Positions 55,537 through 63,836 of a DNA stretch of 64,000 bases are shown piece after piece. How positions within the stretch are numbered: the first letter of the stretch is position 1; the number at the start of each line of letters is the position of its first letter. A model generated the notes under the pieces. That model ran no database searches. It worked only from the letters and a program-made list of their open reading frames with translations, and was not told the origin of the DNA. The DNA is from Nitrospirillum viridazoti CBAmc (GTDB lineage: Bacteria > Pseudomonadota > Alphaproteobacteria > Azospirillales > Azospirillaceae): positions 496,001-560,000 of the forward strand of contig NZ_CP022111.1 in assembly GCF_000730165.1 (NCBI RefSeq). Direction: 5' to 3'. The translations under genes were made by a program, and so were the position numbers.

Positions 55537-56654
55537 TTCAGCACCGCCTGGGCGGGGGCCGCGTTCTGCGCCACACGCACCTTTTCGCCTTCGTGCAGGA
55601 AGTGGCCGCCCAAGGCCACCACCCGCTCACCCGCCTTCACGCCGCCCAGCAGGGTGGCCTCCTCGGCGCCCAGCTGGCCCACCGTCACCGGGCGGAAGGC
55701 GATGGTCGCCTTATCGCCACTCGCTTCGGGCGTCAGCACCCAGACGCCGGGGCCCTTGCCCTCGTCGTTCAGGGCGCCCAGGGGAACGGAGACGGGTGGG
55801 GTGTCGTCGCCGGTCTGGGACAGGCGCACCGTCACCGTGGCGCCCAGGGGGGCCTGGGCGGCGGCGCCATCCAGGACGTAGCGCGCCTCATAGGTGCGGG
55901 TCTGGGTGTCGGCGGCATCCGACAGCTGGCGCAAGGTGGCGGGGGCGCGTACGGCGCTGCCGTACAGGGTGGCGGTGGCGTGGGACCCCACGGCCGGCCG
56001 CACCGTTTCCGGCAGGTTCACCGCCGCCTCGCGCGGCCCGGCATGGGCCAGGCGCACCACGATCTGGCCGGCGGCGACCACCTGGCCCGGTTCGGCCAAC
56101 GTGTCCATGACGGTGCCGTCGGCGTCCGCCACCAGGGTGGTGTAGGCGCTGTCGTCCTGCGCCACCCGCAGCTGGGCCAGCGCCGCGTCCAGCTGAGCCT
56201 GTGCGCCGTCGGCCGCGGCCTTCTTCTGGTCGTAGGCGGAGGGGGAGACGGCGCCGTTGCCCACCAGGGCGCGATAGCGCGCCTCATCCGCCCGGGCCTG
56301 GGTCAGCGTGGCCTTGATCATGGCCACCTGGCCCTGCTGGGTTGTGATGGCGTGGGCGTAGTCGGTGTTGTCCATGCGCATCAGCGGCTGGCCGGCCTTC
56401 ACGGTCTGGCCGGGGTCCACCAGGCGCTGGGTGACCTTGCCGGCCACGCGGAAGCCCAGGCCGCTCTGCACCTTGGCGGTGACGACGCCGACATAGGCGC
56501 GCTCGTCGCGCGCCGCCGGCTGGGCCGTGGCCACGCGCACCAGGCGTTCGGCCGTGCGCGGGTCGGGGGCAGGCTTGTCACAGGCGGAAAGCGAGGTGCC
56601 GGCCAGGGCCAGAACGGCCAGGGTCAGCAGGCGGGAAGATACGGGGTGCCGCAT
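55533..56654 (-). CDS. RND efflux adaptor lipoprotein, second system
   Basis: The 373-residue adaptor has a lipoprotein signal (hydrophobic core, then S-L-S-A-C at the lipobox). The lipoyl half-motif G-K-V-T-Q-R-L-V-D-P-G-Q-T-V-K-A-G-Q and the matching A-D-A-D-G-T-V-M-D-T-L-A-E-P-G-Q flank a helical hairpin; beta domains follow. It anchors to the inner membrane by lipid and links pump and outer-membrane channel. Its promoter region contains a palindrome shared with the TetR promoter, and the TetR gene lies immediately upstream on the same strand. Confidence 0.93.
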   Translation of the reverse strand: MRHPVSSRLLTLAVLALAGTSLSACDKPAPDPRTAERLVRVATAQPAARDERAYVGVVTAKVQSGLGFRVAGKVTQRLVDPGQTVKAGQPLMRMDNTDYAHAITTQQGQVAMIKATLTQARADEARYRALVGNGAVSPSAYDQKKAAADGAQAQLDAALAQLRVAQDDSAYTTLVADADGTVMDTLAEPGQVVAAGQIVVRLAHAGPREAAVNLPETVRPAVGSHATATLYGSAVRAPATLRQLSDAADTQTRTYEARYVLDGAAAQAPLGATVTVRLSQTGDDTPPVSVPLGALNDEGKGPGVWVLTPEASGDKATIAFRPVTVGQLGAEEATLLGGVKAGERVVALGGHFLHEGEKVRVAQNAAPAQAVLK

Positions 56655-56683
56655 GGCGAAGCTCCATCCCTGAAGGAGCCCCG

Positions 56684-56712
56684 ACCATACAGACAGGTGA
56701 CGATCTCGTCAA
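56684..56712 (-). promoter_or_regulatory. Promoter of adaptor/pump operon with embedded TetR-type operator
   Basis: On the minus strand, TTGACG (56707-56712) and TATGGT (56684-56689) are 17 bp apart. The perfect palindrome TGACGA-TC-TCGTCA (plus strand 56698-56711) overlaps the -35 element and spacer. Its position, 44-57 bp upstream of the adaptor ATG, would let a bound repressor block RNA polymerase. Confidence 0.7.
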
Positions 56713-56751
56713 TCCGTCACTCATAATGCTTTATACGTTACTTATCACATG

Positions 56752-57387
56752 TCAGGGACGTAAGCTGCGCAGCACCAGTCCACCGACCGCCGCCGTGGCG
56801 GCATCCAGCATGTCCAGCTTCTCTTCCAGCATCAGGGGATGGGCGAAGGGCCATAGCGTCTCCTCGATCGCCAGGCACACCTCGTCCAGCGGGGTCTCGC
56901 GCTCGAACTCCCCCGCCTCGCGCCCGGCGACGACCAGCGCGCGCACCATGTCCCGCAGCTCTTCCTCGTACGTCGTGCCGGCGTGCCAGTTCTCGGTGAC
57001 GGCGGTGACGACGATGTCGTGGAGCCGGCGTTCCTCGAAAAACAGGTCGGCACCGGCCCGTGCCAGGGTGGGATAGACGCGGCGCAGGCGTTCCCCCGCC
57101 GAGAGCGGCTCCGCCATGATGGCGCGCAGCTGGGTGGTGATCTCGCCCAGGCAGCGGGCGCAGATGGCCTCACCGATGGCCTGCTTGCTGCTGAAGAACT
57201 TGTAGATGTAGGCGGTGGACAGGCCGATGGCCTTGGCCAGATCCGCCACCGTGGTCTTGTGATAACCGTAATGGCGGAAATGCTGGTCGGCGGCCTCGAC
57301 GATCTGGGCGCGGCGTTCGTGGTCGAGAGGGCCGCGCTGTCCGGCGGAGGCCGGGCTCGCAGGGGTGGGACGCGCTGCGGTGGTCAT
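56752..57387 (-). CDS. TetR-family regulator of the RND operon
   Basis: The 211-residue regulator has an N-terminal TetR HTH (about residues 25-70: I-V-E-A-A-D-Q-H-F-R-H-Y-G-Y-H-K-T-T-V-A-D-L-A, S-T-A-Y-I-Y-K-F-F-S-S-K). A helical ligand domain includes the C-terminal TetR_C-like E-E-T-L-W-P-F-A-H-P segment. It lies 97 bp upstream of the adaptor gene on the same strand. Near-identical palindromes precede both itself and the pump operon, which points to autoregulation and pump repression. An effector would be a pump substrate. Confidence 0.93.
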   Translation of the reverse strand: MTTAARPTPASPASAGQRGPLDHERRAQIVEAADQHFRHYGYHKTTVADLAKAIGLSTAYIYKFFSSKQAIGEAICARCLGEITTQLRAIMAEPLSAGERLRRVYPTLARAGADLFFEERRLHDIVVTAVTENWHAGTTYEEELRDMVRALVVAGREAGEFERETPLDEVCLAIEETLWPFAHPLMLEEKLDMLDAATAAVGGLVLRSLRP

Positions 57388-57462
57388 GGGCGTGCGACCT
57401 TCAAATGATGAGATCCGGGCGGATCGGTCCGTCGCCCCTTATGTATGTGATAAATGACACAT

Positions 57463-57476
57463 TGACAATATCGTCA
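57463..57476. promoter_or_regulatory. TetR-type operator upstream of tetR
   Basis: TGACAA-TA-TCGTCA matches the palindrome at 56698-56711 in 12 of 14 positions and is followed by CGTCACTCATA (57472-57482), which is also found at 56715-56725. On the minus strand the site contains TTGTCA, a good -35 element for tetR. It is 76-89 bp upstream of the tetR start. Confidence 0.7.
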
Positions 57477-57520
57477 CTCATAGAGTGCGCTGAATAGCCA
57501 CGCGCATCCGGTCGAAACGG

Positions 57521-58429
57521 TCAGGCGAAGAAGTCCAGGAAGGCGGCCAGCACCTCGTCCGGCCGTTCCTCCTGCAGGGTGTGGCCGCAGTCCAGCGCCC
57601 GGCCGCGCACATCGTCGGCTTTCTCCCGCCAGGTGCCCAGCACGTCGTACAGCTGGCCCACCGTGCCATGCGCCCCCCACAGGGCCAGCAGCGGCGCCGT
57701 CACCCGCCGGTGGGCATCGGCCGCGTCGTGCGCCAGGTCGATGGTGGCGGCGGCGCGATAGTCCTCGCAGATGGCGTGGCGGGTGGCGGGGTCCTGATAG
57801 CAGCGCAGATACTCGGCGAAGGCCGCCGGCTCGGTGGCGCCGGCGATCTTGTTCTGCCGGTCGATGTGGCTGCGCAGGAAGAATTCCGGGTCTGCGGCGA
57901 TCAGCCGTTCCGGCAAGGGCGCCGGCTGGATCAGGAAGAACCACCAGAAATACCGGGTGGCGAATTCCTGGTTGGTCAGGGCGTACATGGTGGCGGTGGG
58001 CGCCACGTCCAGAAGGGCCAGGCGGCTGACGGCGTCCGCATGGTCCAGCGCCATGCGGTGCGCCACCCGTCCGCCCCGGTCATGGCCGGCCACGGCGAAG
58101 CGGCCATGCCCCAGCGCCTGCATCAGCAGCACCAGGTCCAAGGCCATGGCGCGCTTTGAATAGGAGCTGTGGTCTGCGTCGCTTTCCGGCTTTGCGCTGT
58201 CGCCATAGCCGCGCAGGTCGGCCGCCACCACGGTGAAACGCCGGGCCAGGGCCGGGGCGATCTTGCGCCAGGTGACATGGGTTTGCGGATGGCCGTGCAG
58301 CAGCAGCAGGGGCGGGCCGTCACCGCCGATAGCCGCCCGCAGGGTGACGCCGGTGCCGACGGTGACATCGGCCAGGCGGAAGCCGGCCAGGAAGGGGCTG
58401 GGGCCCCGCTCAAGGAGGGTCGCGTTCAT
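57521..58429 (-). CDS. Haloacetate dehalogenase-like alpha/beta hydrolase
   Basis: From ATG 58429 the protein is 302 residues; an upstream in-frame start at 58486 is less likely. It has H-G-H-P-Q-T, D-L-R-G-Y-G-D-S, the Asp nucleophile (Asp117) in A-G-H-D-R-G-G-R, F-L-I-Q-P-A-P-L-P-E-R-L, C-E-D-Y-R-A and a late D-C-G-H-T-L-Q-E-E. This is very close in pattern to fluoroacetate dehalogenases, including the Q-P-A-P-L-P loop and C-E-D-Y-R-A block. The pair before that loop reads W-W where fluoroacetate dehalogenases have H-W, so chloroacetate or another ester/halo acid is more likely than fluoroacetate. It is more similar to the true family than the paralogue at 16461. Confidence 0.87.
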   Translation of the reverse strand: MNATLLERGPSPFLAGFRLADVTVGTGVTLRAAIGGDGPPLLLLHGHPQTHVTWRKIAPALARRFTVVAADLRGYGDSAKPESDADHSSYSKRAMALDLVLLMQALGHGRFAVAGHDRGGRVAHRMALDHADAVSRLALLDVAPTATMYALTNQEFATRYFWWFFLIQPAPLPERLIAADPEFFLRSHIDRQNKIAGATEPAAFAEYLRCYQDPATRHAICEDYRAAATIDLAHDAADAHRRVTAPLLALWGAHGTVGQLYDVLGTWREKADDVRGRALDCGHTLQEERPDEVLAAFLDFFA

Positions 58430-58489
58430 GCCGCCAGCATGCCCCCAGCCGGTTGCCGGCGGTGATGCAAGCTTTGCATAAGCCAATGC

Positions 58490-60028
58490 TCAGCTCTCGG
58501 CCAGCTCCAGCTCATCAGGCAAGGCCGCCGCCAGCTCGGCCCAGTCCAGTTCCTGCTCCAGGGTGTGGAATACATCGTCGTCGATCCGCCCGCCGCGGCG
58601 CAGGTCGGCCAGGGCGCGGCGCTTGGCGGCGATGGTCTCGCGGCGCAGCTGGGCGGTTTCGCTGGCTTCGCGCGGGTGCCGGCCGCTGGATATGGCGGCG
58701 CGGTCGCGCTCATAGATTTCGCGCATCAGGCGCGCGCCGTCGCCGTCCTTGTCCTCCAGGCTGGCCAGGGCGGCGTCCAGCAGGGCGCCGCGGGCGAACG
58801 TCAGATCCTGGCTCAGGCTGTCGTCCGTCGGAAAGCGCAGCAGGCGGATCAGCGGCCCCAGGGTCAGGCCCTGCGCCACCAGGGTGCCCAGCACCACGGC
58901 CAGGGCGCACAGCACGATCAGGTCGCGCTCGGGGAATCCCTCCGGCAGGGCCAGCGCCGTCGCCAGCGTCACCAGCCCGCGCATGCCGCACCAGGACACG
59001 ACCAGCCCCTGGGCCAGGCTGGGCGGTTGGTCGTACCAGCCCCAGCGGGCGATCAGGTTGACCAGGCGGTTGTACAGCATGACCCAGGCCAGCCGCACGC
59101 CCACCACCACCGCCAGCACCGTGCCTGCGAATTCCAGGGCGCGGTCCAACTGCCCGTCGCCCAGGTGGCTCAGGATGCTGCGCGCCTGCAGGCCGGTCAG
59201 TAGGAAGGCCAGGACGTTCAGCAGGAAAACCACCGTGCCCCACACGGCGTAGGTGTTGACGCGGTCGCGGGCCCGCTGGCGATAGGGCACGTGGTGGGCC
59301 AGGGTCATGGCGTTGGCCACCACGGCCAGGATGGCGGACAGGTGCAGCCGGTCGGCGATGACCCAGACGGTGAAGGTGCCGGCGAAGCTGGCGATGGTCC
59401 CGCCCAGCGTGCCTTCCAGCGGCCGCGACAGCACGATGTAGGCGCGCGCCGTCAGGTACCCCAGCAGCAGGCCGCCGGGCACGGCCAGCGCCACCTCCGG
59501 CGCCAGCTTCTCCAGGCTGCCGTCCTGCGCCCAACCCACCGCCGTGGCGAAGATCAGCAGGGCCACGGCGTCGTTCAGCAGGCTTTCGCCCTTCAGCACC
59601 GTGACGGTGCGACGGGGCAGGCTGAAGCGGCCCAGCATGGTGCTGGCCGCCGCCGCGTCCGGCGGGGCGACGATGGCGCCCAGGGCCACGGCCGCCACCA
59701 GGGGCATGCCCGCCAGGGCCACGCCGGCCCAGGCGACGGCGGCTGTGGTCATCACCACGGCCAGGCCGGCCAGCGCCACCAGTGGAATCCACAAGGGCCG
59801 CAGGGATCGCGGCGGCAGATCATAGGCGGCGTCCAGCAGGGTGGGGGCGATGAACAGGGTCAACGCCAGGCGCGGGTCCATGCTGATCTGGGGCGACCAG
59901 GGCAGGGCCGCCACCAGCCCGCCGGCCAGGGCCAGCAGGGCGGGGTAGGGCACGGCCAGGCGACGCGACACCTGCAACAGCAGAATGGCGACCACCACCA
60001 GCGTCAACATGCTTTCAAACAGCGCCAC
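58490..60028 (-). CDS. CPA1-family Na+(K+)/H+ antiporter
   Basis: The chosen start is GTG 60028 with an AGGGA site; an in-frame ATG at 60010 and an upstream start at 60067 are alternatives. The 512-residue protein has 12-13 membrane segments with the CPA1 motifs A-P-P-D-A-A-A-A, K-G-E-S-L-L-N-D-A-V-A-L-L (the N-D ion site) and W-C-G-M-R-G-L-V-T-L-A-T-A, plus a cytoplasmic charged C-terminal ~120 residues. It exchanges Na+ or K+ for H+ at the inner membrane. It is on the same strand as the XRE and oxidase genes, 61 bp downstream, but probably independent in function. Confidence 0.92.
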   Translation of the reverse strand: MALFESMLTLVVVAILLLQVSRRLAVPYPALLALAGGLVAALPWSPQISMDPRLALTLFIAPTLLDAAYDLPPRSLRPLWIPLVALAGLAVVMTTAAVAWAGVALAGMPLVAAVALGAIVAPPDAAAASTMLGRFSLPRRTVTVLKGESLLNDAVALLIFATAVGWAQDGSLEKLAPEVALAVPGGLLLGYLTARAYIVLSRPLEGTLGGTIASFAGTFTVWVIADRLHLSAILAVVANAMTLAHHVPYRQRARDRVNTYAVWGTVVFLLNVLAFLLTGLQARSILSHLGDGQLDRALEFAGTVLAVVVGVRLAWVMLYNRLVNLIARWGWYDQPPSLAQGLVVSWCGMRGLVTLATALALPEGFPERDLIVLCALAVVLGTLVAQGLTLGPLIRLLRFPTDDSLSQDLTFARGALLDAALASLEDKDGDGARLMREIYERDRAAISSGRHPREASETAQLRRETIAAKRRALADLRRGGRIDDDVFHTLEQELDWAELAAALPDELELAES

Positions 60029-60089
60029 GTTGGTCCCTGCCTTCCCCAAGCCGGGGCAACCTAGCATTTCGCCGGCGTAAGGGCAGCCG

Positions 60090-60752
60090 TCAGGCGGGGC
60101 GTTCGGCGGATTCTTCCGCCAGGGTGATCAGGTCACCCTGCAGATTGCCGTCGTCGCTGGAACAGACGCCCAGCACCAGGGCGCGCTCGCAATCCTTGGC
60201 CAGGTAGGCATGGCCCATCATGCTGTCGATATAGATGCCCTGGCCCTGGCGCAGGGTGACGGGGGCGTAGAATTCCAGGTGCACCTCGATGGTGCCCTCG
60301 ACCACATAGATGAACTCCTCCCCCTGGTGGCGGACGAGGTCGCCAAACTCCGCCAGGGTGTGGGCCAGCACCTGGGTCAGGATGGGCACCATGCGTTTCC
60401 GCCGCAGGTCGGTGCAGAGGTATTCATAGTCGTAGGCGCCGGTGTGGATGCGCACGGAGTTGCTGTCGCCGGTCAGGCTGCGCCGGCCGGTGACGACGGG
60501 CGGGCTATCCTTGGCGGTGGCGCCGGGGCCTCGGTCCTGGGCCAGGAATTCGGCCATGCTCAGGCCCAGCCGGCCGGTGAATTGCTCCAGCTTGTCGTAG
60601 CTCAGCGACAGCTTGTCGCCTTCCACCTTGGCCAAGGTGGACAAGGGGATGCCCACCTTGTCGCTCATCTGCTTCAGGGTCCAGCCGTTGCGTTGGCGCA
60701 GCGCGCCGATCAACTGGCCCAAGGTGGCGTTCTTCTTCATCCTGTTGCCCAT
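60090..60752 (-). CDS. XRE-family regulator with C-terminal cupin
   Basis: The 220-residue regulator has an N-terminal XRE helix-turn-helix (about residues 10-65: L-K-Q-M-S-D-K-V-G-I-P-L-S-T-L-A-K-V-E-G) and a C-terminal cupin (H-Q-G-E-E-F-I-Y-V-V-E-G-T-I-E-V-H, D-S-M-M-G-H-A-Y). This architecture is common in regulators of amino-acid and amine catabolism. The start may be ATG 60752 or 60740. It follows the FAD oxidase by 19 bp and is probably in the same operon, so it may control both that operon and the divergent MlrB-like gene. Confidence 0.92.
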   Translation of the reverse strand: MGNRMKKNATLGQLIGALRQRNGWTLKQMSDKVGIPLSTLAKVEGDKLSLSYDKLEQFTGRLGLSMAEFLAQDRGPGATAKDSPPVVTGRRSLTGDSNSVRIHTGAYDYEYLCTDLRRKRMVPILTQVLAHTLAEFGDLVRHQGEEFIYVVEGTIEVHLEFYAPVTLRQGQGIYIDSMMGHAYLAKDCERALVLGVCSSDDGNLQGDLITLAEESAERPA

Positions 60753-60771
60753 GGGGGACGTGATCCGCCCT

Positions 60772-61932
60772 TTATTCCAGCGGTTTGTCCGGCGCGCAAG
60801 CGGCGCCGGTCAGGCGGTGGGGCAACACGTTGGCCAGCACCAGCCCTTCGGCCAGGATGTCGTCCGGCACCGCCCGATCCAGCACCAGGCTGGCGGCCAG
60901 GCGCGCCAGGGCGGGCGCCATCTGGATGCCGTAACCGCCCTGGCCGGCGCACCAATAGAGGCCGGGCACGGCGGCATCCGGGCCTACCACCGGTTGGCGG
61001 TCGGGCGCGAAGGTGCGCAAGCCCGCCCAGCTGTGGGTGACGCGGCGCACCGGCAGGTCCAGCGCCTGCTGCACCCGGTCGACGGCGATGGCCACGTCCA
61101 TCTCATCCGGCTGGGCGTCGCAGGGCTCGCTGGGGCTTTCGTCCGCCGGGGACAGCAGCAGCTTGCCGGCGTCGGGCTTCACGTAGAACTGCTCATCGGT
61201 GTCGAACACGCCGGGCCAGCGGTCGGTGTCGTGGCCCGGCGGCGGGTCGACCAACAGGGCGGTGCGCTTCAGCGGCGTCAGGCCCAGGGGGGCGGCGCCG
61301 AAGGCCCGGCCCACCCGTTCCGCCCAGGCACCGGCGGCGTTCACCACCTTGGGGGCCGCCACCTCGCGCCCACCCACGCGCAGCACCCACAGGTCGTCCT
61401 CCCGGCGGGGATGGTCGGCCGGTGCGTCGGTCAGCAGGGTGGCGCCCCGGCGTTTGGCCAGGCGCAGATAGCCCTGGTGCAGGGCGTCGACATCGATGTC
61501 CATGGCGCTGCCCGTTTGCGCCAGGGCGGCCATGGCCACGTACTCCGGCCGCAGCAGCGGCACCTGGGCGATGGCATCGGCCACGGGTATCGTCCGCACG
61601 CTGTCGCCAATCTCCGCCAGGAAGTCGGCCAGGCGGGGCGCCTGCGCCGCCGTGGCGACGTACACCAGGCCGCGCGGCGACAGCAACGGATGGTCGGCGA
61701 AGCCCTCGGGCGGCGTATCGAAAAAGGCCCGGCTGGCCCGGGTCAGGGCCCGCACGTCCGGCCCGCCATAAGCGGCGGCGTAGAGGGCGGCCGACCGCCC
61801 GGTGGCATGCACGCCCGGCCGCGCCTCCGCCTCCAGCACCAGCACCCGCGCATGGGGGCTCAGCTCCGCCGCCAGGGCGGCCCCGCCCATGCCGGCACCG
61901 ATGACGATGACGTCATACCTCTCCAATTCCAT
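60772..61932 (-). CDS. FAD-dependent D-amino acid/glycine oxidase-like protein (DAO family)
   Basis: The 386-residue protein has the N-terminal FAD motif V-I-V-I-G-A-G-M-G-G-A-A-L-A and glutamate of the second strand (L-E-A-E). G-R-S-A-A-L-Y follows, then V-V-N-A-A-G-A-W-A, and the C-terminal G-L-R-T-F-A-P-D-R-Q-P-V-V-G-P and G-Q-G-G-Y-G-I-Q-M-A-P-A. This is DadA/glycine-oxidase-like: oxidation of a D- or secondary amine to a keto acid. The divergent MlrB-like/M81 genes suggest it consumes D-amino acids released from peptides. A palindrome (61949-61964) sits 17-32 bp upstream of its ATG. Confidence 0.9.
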   Translation of the reverse strand: MELERYDVIVIGAGMGGAALAAELSPHARVLVLEAEARPGVHATGRSAALYAAAYGGPDVRALTRASRAFFDTPPEGFADHPLLSPRGLVYVATAAQAPRLADFLAEIGDSVRTIPVADAIAQVPLLRPEYVAMAALAQTGSAMDIDVDALHQGYLRLAKRRGATLLTDAPADHPRREDDLWVLRVGGREVAAPKVVNAAGAWAERVGRAFGAAPLGLTPLKRTALLVDPPPGHDTDRWPGVFDTDEQFYVKPDAGKLLLSPADESPSEPCDAQPDEMDVAIAVDRVQQALDLPVRRVTHSWAGLRTFAPDRQPVVGPDAAVPGLYWCAGQGGYGIQMAPALARLAASLVLDRAVPDDILAEGLVLANVLPHRLTGAACAPDKPLE

Positions 61933-61948
61933 CTCCCAGCCGGCGATA

Positions 61949-61964
61949 TTCTCTGATTAGAGAA
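61949..61964. promoter_or_regulatory. Palindrome in oxidase promoter
   Basis: TTCTCT-GATT-AGAGAA is a perfect 6-4-6 inverted repeat just upstream of the oxidase start. Its location suits an operator for the neighbouring XRE-cupin regulator; no second copy was found nearby. Confidence 0.5.
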
Positions 61965-62060
61965 AAGATTTGGCACGTGGGCATTCGGCTGTCCAGCCGC
62001 AATCTCGCGACCGGACGGCGATGTTTCAAGCCAGGCCCATAAATGAAACACCATAAATAC

Positions 62061-62085
62061 ATTATATAACAATGTGTTATATAAT
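62061..62085. promoter_or_regulatory. Perfect 25-bp AT-rich palindrome in divergent promoter region
   Basis: Arms ATTATATAAC (62061-62070) and GTTATATAAT (62076-62085) flank AATGT. It lies in an AT-rich island between the oxidase gene (start 61932) and the MlrB-like gene (start 62190), in a window otherwise very GC-rich. The palindrome contains TATAAT- and TATATAA-like elements, so it may be both promoter and operator for the XRE-cupin regulator or another dimeric factor. Confidence 0.75.
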
Positions 62086-62189
62086 AACATCCACTCCCTG
62101 CTCACAAGAGGTTCTCAATATGGAGAAACAATCTCTTGACAGGAAACACGACCGTCGCGAACTATCCCGTCAACGGCGGGAGGGTGGTG

Positions 62190-63836
62190 ATGGGCAAGGA
62201 AACGGGCGACGGCGCGGGCTGGGCCCCGGCCGTGACGAAAGGGTCGAAGGCGGCGGTGGATGGGGCCGCCCTGGACGCGGTCTTCGCGGCCCTGGACACG
62301 ACCCATCTGCCGGGTGTGGCGGTGGGGGTGGCGCTGGATGGCGTGCCGCTTTATCGCAAGGGCTTCGGCCTGGCCAGCCTGGAGCTGCCGGTCACCCTGT
62401 CGCCCACCATCCGCATGCGCATCGGCTCCACCACCAAGCATTTCGGCGCCCTGGCCTACATGCTGCTGGTCGAGGCGGGGTTGGCCGGGCTGGACGACCC
62501 CGTGGCCAGGCATGTGCCAGAGATGGCGCGGGCGGCGGCCGGTGTCACCATGCGCCAGCTTATGACCCACGTCAGCGGCCTGCGCTGCAGCCTGGAACTG
62601 GCACTGCAACTCAGCGGCCCCGGCCACCCTCTGTCCACTGCCGACTGCATGCGGCTGATGGCCGATGATGACGACGTGAATTTCCCGGCGGGGGAGGAGT
62701 GGTGCTACAACAACGGCGGCTACGTCCTGCTGTCCCTGGCGATCGAGCGGCTGTCGGGGATGAGGCTGGGCGACTTCTTCCGCGACCGCCTGTTCCGCCC
62801 CCTGGGCATGAACGACACCCTGCTGCGCCTGGTCGACACCGACTATGTGCCCAACAGCGCGTCCCTGCACATGGTGGACGGCAAGGGCGGCTATTACCGC
62901 CAGCCCATCGGGGCGGAGATCGCGGCCGAGGGCGGCATCGTCTCCACCGTCGATGACATGCTGCGCTGGCTGGCTCACCTGCGCGCCGCCCTGGCTGGCC
63001 GGCCGACGGTGGGCAGCGCCGAGACCTGGCGCCGCATGGTGGAGCCGGCGGTGCTGGCCAACGGCTATGTCACCGGCTATGGGCTGGGCCTGATGGACAC
63101 GCCCTATCGCGGGGTGCGCACGGTGCATCACGCCGGCGGGGTCATGGGCGGGTCCAGTCAGATGATCACCCTGCCCGACCATGGGCTGGACATCATCGTC
63201 ATGGCCAACCGCGCCGGTCTGGACCCCATCGATCTGGCCGCCCGCGTTATCGACGCCTGCGTGCCGACCCTGGGCCCGAAGCTGGAGCCCCATGAGGGGG
63301 TCATCCCCACCGGCACCTATTACTGCCCGCACAACGGCGGCACCTTCGGCCTGGCGCGGCACGAGGGCAAGGCCATCATCAGCATGGGCGGCATGGGCCT
63401 TTCCTTGGTGCGGACGCCGGATGGCCTGCTGCGCCCCAACGTCGTCGTCTTCCACATGGGCCTGGATGTGCCGGAAACGGCAGCGCCGCCCAAAACCTTG
63501 CGCGGTGTGGAGTTCGGGGTGGAGCGGGAACTGGTGCTGCTGGAACCGGACCCCGCGGCCGATCTGCGCTCCCTGGCCGGCCGCTACGTCGCCGCCGCCT
63601 CCGGCACGACGGCGGTGGTGGAGCCTGATGGCGATGGCCGGACGGGACGCCTGGTCCTCACCGGCCGCCATGGCACCCTGCGCCACCGCCTGGCGAACCT
63701 GGCGCCCGGCCTGTGGGACGCCAAGCCCCTGGATCTGCCCGTGCCCATCGTCGGCGGCCTGATCGCCTTCGACAGCCAGGGCTTTACCTTCAACAGCGGC
63801 CGCACCCGCCGACTGCGCTTCCGCAAGGTGTCCTGA
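62190..63836 (+). CDS. Serine hydrolase, class C beta-lactamase-like (MlrB/D-aminopeptidase type)
   Basis: From ATG 62190 (GGAGG 6 nt upstream) the protein is 548 residues; an in-frame TTG start at 62136 would add 18. The N-terminal domain has the S-x-x-K pair S-T-T-K (Ser80, Lys83), Y-x-N as Y-N-N at Tyr173, and a late H-H-A-G-G in place of K-T-G. Two C-terminal beta domains follow (about 360-548). Length and arrangement match D-aminopeptidase DAP and the linearised-microcystin peptidase MlrB. There is no signal peptide, so it is cytoplasmic. Its TGA overlaps the ATG of an MlrC-like gene, the same pairing as in mlr clusters. Confidence 0.87.
   Translation: MGKETGDGAGWAPAVTKGSKAAVDGAALDAVFAALDTTHLPGVAVGVALDGVPLYRKGFGLASLELPVTLSPTIRMRIGSTTKHFGALAYMLLVEAGLAGLDDPVARHVPEMARAAAGVTMRQLMTHVSGLRCSLELALQLSGPGHPLSTADCMRLMADDDDVNFPAGEEWCYNNGGYVLLSLAIERLSGMRLGDFFRDRLFRPLGMNDTLLRLVDTDYVPNSASLHMVDGKGGYYRQPIGAEIAAEGGIVSTVDDMLRWLAHLRAALAGRPTVGSAETWRRMVEPAVLANGYVTGYGLGLMDTPYRGVRTVHHAGGVMGGSSQMITLPDHGLDIIVMANRAGLDPIDLAARVIDACVPTLGPKLEPHEGVIPTGTYYCPHNGGTFGLARHEGKAIISMGGMGLSLVRTPDGLLRPNVVVFHMGLDVPETAAPPKTLRGVEFGVERELVLLEPDPAADLRSLAGRYVAAASGTTAVVEPDGDGRTGRLVLTGRHGTLRHRLANLAPGLWDAKPLDLPVPIVGGLIAFDSQGFTFNSGRTRRLRFRKVS

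Noticed and set aside
62072-62668. 198-codon plus-strand frame overlapping the MlrB-like gene
   Set aside because: After the first ~25 codons it becomes Gly/Arg-rich shadow sequence; only its start region is noted as a possible leader.
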